Assembly: GCA_903823545.1 (NCBI GenBank)
Contig: CAIJTL010001180.1
Span: 1-8,970 of the forward strand
DNA: 8,970 nt
Direction of reading: 5' to 3'
From: an uncultured Planctomycetaceae bacterium
GTDB lineage: Bacteria; Planctomycetota; Planctomycetia; Planctomycetales; Planctomycetaceae
Shown: positions 7,476 through 8,970 of the stretch, piece after piece
Layout: each line of letters starts with the position of its first letter
Numbering within the stretch: position 1 is the stretch's first letter
Notes under the pieces: generated by a model
What the model was told of the DNA's origin: nothing
Seen by the model: only the letters and a program-made list of their open reading frames with translations
The model's database searches: none
Position numbers and translations under genes: made by a program

Positions 7476-8492
7476 TCACGCGGGCAACAACGCCGTTGTC
7501 TCATCGAAGCCGCAGAGCAAATTGAAGTTTTGCACGGCGACGCCGGAGGCACCTTTCAGAAGGTTATCGAGACACGCGATGACAATGAGTTGCTCGCGAC
7601 AGAAGCGAACCGTTAGGTCGCAGAAGTTCGTGAAGGCTGAGTCTTTCGTGGATGGCAAATGCTCGACGACTCGAATGAACGGTTTGTTGGCGTAGAAATC
7701 ACGCATGACTTGCAGCAGTTCAGCCTGTGTCGCTTTGCGAGTCAGCCGTGGATAGATCGTCGCCATCATGCCGCGATCCATCGGGATCAGATGCGGCGTG
7801 AAAATGACTTGTACCTTTTGGCCGCTAACGTCGCCGAGGACCTGTTCGATCTCCGGCGTGTGTCGATGCTTGCCGACTGAGTATGCGGACAACGCTTCGT
7901 TGCATTCGGAATACAGCGTGTTGAGTTTCGGCGTTCGGCCCGCACCGCTGACGCCACTTTTGGCATCGATAATGATCCCCGTCGGCTCGATCAGTTTCGC
8001 AGCTAACAATGGGGCGAGAGCCAGGATCGACGTGCTGGTGTAACAGCCGGGATTCGCGATCAACTCGCTGCCAGGGATTTTTGACGCGAACAACTCCGGC
8101 AACCCGTAAACCGTTCGACCAAGTCGAGTCGGATCGGTATGCACTTCACCGTACCACTCTTCGTAAACCGCTGGGTCCGAGAGTCGGTAGTCGGCGCTCA
8201 AATCGATCACCTTACAACCGGTCGCGAGGATCTTCGGGATCACTGCCGTGCTCGCGCCGTGAGGCAAACAACAAAACGCAACGTCTGCTCGTTCGCCGAT
8301 CTGTTCTGGCGAAAGGTCTTCGCAACGCAAATTCAATCGCCCGGTCAAACTTTGATGCACGGACGAAATAGAGGGTGAACCTTCTTGGCGACTGGTGACC
8401 GCCGTGATTTGCACCTGCGGATGTCGCAACAAAATTTTGATCAATTCGAGAGCCGTGTAACCCGTAGCCCCGCAGACAGCGACGCGAATCAT
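7476..8492 (-). CDS. argC: N-acetyl-gamma-glutamyl-phosphate reductase
   Basis: Third step of arginine (ornithine) synthesis: NADPH-dependent reduction of N-acetyl-gamma-glutamyl phosphate to N-acetylglutamate semialdehyde, in the cytoplasm. The 338 residues start [17 protein letters not shown], the NADP-binding loop of the family, with Ala14 where Gly is common (GYTG). The active-site cysteine is Cys150 in NPGCYTS (147-153). The general-acid histidine lies in KHRHTPE (208-214), and [12 protein letters not shown] and [14 protein letters not shown] are further family blocks. Length is normal and the gene is intact. A CAAAGG (plus-strand 8503-8508) lies 10 bases before the ATG and supports this start. 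Other arg genes are not visible on either side. Downstream it faces the GlnT gene tail-to-tail, 65 bases away. Identification is secure. Confidence 0.97.
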   Translation of the reverse strand: MIRVAVCGATGYTALELIKILLRHPQVQITAVTSRQEGSPSISSVHQSLTGRLNLRCEDLSPEQIGERADVAFCCLPHGASTAVIPKILATGCKVIDLSADYRLSDPAVYEEWYGEVHTDPTRLGRTVYGLPELFASKIPGSELIANPGCYTSTSILALAPLLAAKLIEPTGIIIDAKSGVSGAGRTPKLNTLYSECNEALSAYSVGKHRHTPEIEQVLGDVSGQKVQVIFTPHLIPMDRGMMATIYPRLTRKATQAELLQVMRDFYANKPFIRVVEHLPSTKDSAFTNFCDLTVRFCREQLIVIACLDNLLKGASGVAVQNFNLLCGFDETTALLPA

Positions 8493-8906
8493 TTGAAACT
8501 AACCTTTGAATAAAGTTGCCGTTGTGTTTGCTGATATTGTCTTCAACCAAGTTATCGACCGAGAAAGCACAGCGCGTCATTCTTGTCGAAAAGTATCATC
8601 AAAAAGTAGCGAACGCCGGGTGCGACAATTTTTCCTGGCGTAATCCGACCGGATTTGGAATCCACTTGGAAATGCTTTTTGAAACGCAGGGGCCACAGAG
8701 TTTGACGCGGAGTTCGCTGAGAGTCCTCCGCATCCTCTGCGTCCGTTCTCTCAGCGATCCCTGCGCTTCAAAAAAGCGAATATCTCAGGACTCCCGGCTA
8801 CTTCACCGCATCGGTGGTGCTGCCAAGAATTGTTCCCACACCCCGAACGCCCGCTCGGAGTCTAATGCTTGATTGCTTCGCCCGACTTGTTTAAGTCCTG
8901 CTGACA
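8493..8906. other. Upstream region of argC, no recognised gene
   Basis: About 410 bases without a supportable gene. The part next to argC (8493-8665) is relatively AT-rich and is the likely place of the argC promoter, but I find no convincing -35/-10 pair. The open frame at 8516-8872 runs straight through the inverted repeat at 8674-8777, and its translation there is repeat-derived, so I do not call it. A small 5-bp hairpin (CACCG/CGGTG, 8804-8816) is too weak to mean much. Confidence 0.5.
8674..8777. repeat. CGCAGAG-type inverted repeat
   Basis: The outer arms are GCTTTTTGAAACGCAGGG at 8674-8691 and CCCTGCGCTTCAAAAAAGC at 8759-8777, complementary apart from one mismatch and one extra A. The inner arms CGCTGAGAG (8715-8723) and CTCTCAGCG (8748-8756) are perfectly complementary. 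Read on the minus strand the middle contains imperfect tandem units of the form (G)ACGCAGAGGATGCGGAGG. From memory, similar 'cgcagag' palindromes recur between genes in several environmental phyla, including planctomycetes; I could not test this here. No coding function is evident. Confidence 0.65.
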
Positions 8907-8970
8907 TTATTCACTGCCGTTTGAAGCGTCTGGAGTTGTAGACGATTTGACATCTTCCGCAGAAAGGTCA
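8907..8970 (-). CDS. Possible C-terminal tail of a truncated minus-strand gene
   Basis: On the minus strand the frame entering from the window edge reads DLSAEDVKSSTTPDASNGSE and stops with TAA (plus-strand 8907-8909). The polar, acidic, Ser/Thr-rich composition is typical of a disordered protein C-terminus, and the strand agrees with argC downstream. Only 20 residues are visible, so it could be chance; no function can be given. Confidence 0.3.
   Translation of the reverse strand, partial: DLSAEDVKSSTTPDASNGSE

Noticed and set aside
8516..8872. 118-codon plus-strand open frame upstream of argC
   Set aside because: It passes through the inverted repeat at 8674-8777 and has no recognisable domain.

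Overview
The window looks like a piece of a planctomycete chromosome of moderate GC, or of a close relative. This is inferred from a secreted sulfatase, loosely packed genes separated by long intergenic stretches with dispersed inverted repeats, and weak Shine-Dalgarno signals. No rRNA or other marker gene is present, so the assignment is not proven. Six complete protein genes can be supported, plus one possible gene tail at the right edge. There is no tRNA, rRNA, CRISPR array, transposase or phage gene.

Layout. Positions 1-1046 hold no convincing gene. Their main feature is a composite palindromic element at 51-332, bounded by a perfect 18-bp inverted repeat. Next, on the plus strand, come a GT4-like glycosyltransferase (1047-2141), an intergenic element with a perfect 28-bp hairpin (2198-2264), and an exported S1-type sulfatase (2398-3918). 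A tight plus-strand trio follows: a membrane fatty-acid-desaturase-family enzyme (4085-5053), a MetX-like alpha/beta-hydrolase (5068-6069) and a GlnT-type glutamine synthetase homologue (6109-7410). The gaps inside the trio are 14 and 39 bases, so it is probably one transcript. The arginine gene argC (7476-8492, minus strand) converges on the trio. The right edge (8493-8970) carries a CGCAGAG-type inverted repeat and possibly the C-terminus of another minus-strand gene.

How the genes may work together. The glycosyltransferase and sulfatase fit the general polysaccharide-making and sulfated-glycan-degrading habits of planctomycetes, but nothing links them to each other. The desaturase/MetX-like/GlnT trio is the most interesting part. 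It combines a di-iron membrane desaturase or hydroxylase, an enzyme of the acyltransferase/hydrolase fold related to homoserine O-acetyltransferase, and an ATP-dependent gamma-glutamyl-amide ligase. Together these could build or modify a small amino-acid- or amine-derived compound. That is inference; the chemistry is not fixed by the sequence. argC is a normal housekeeping gene and its position beside the trio is probably incidental.
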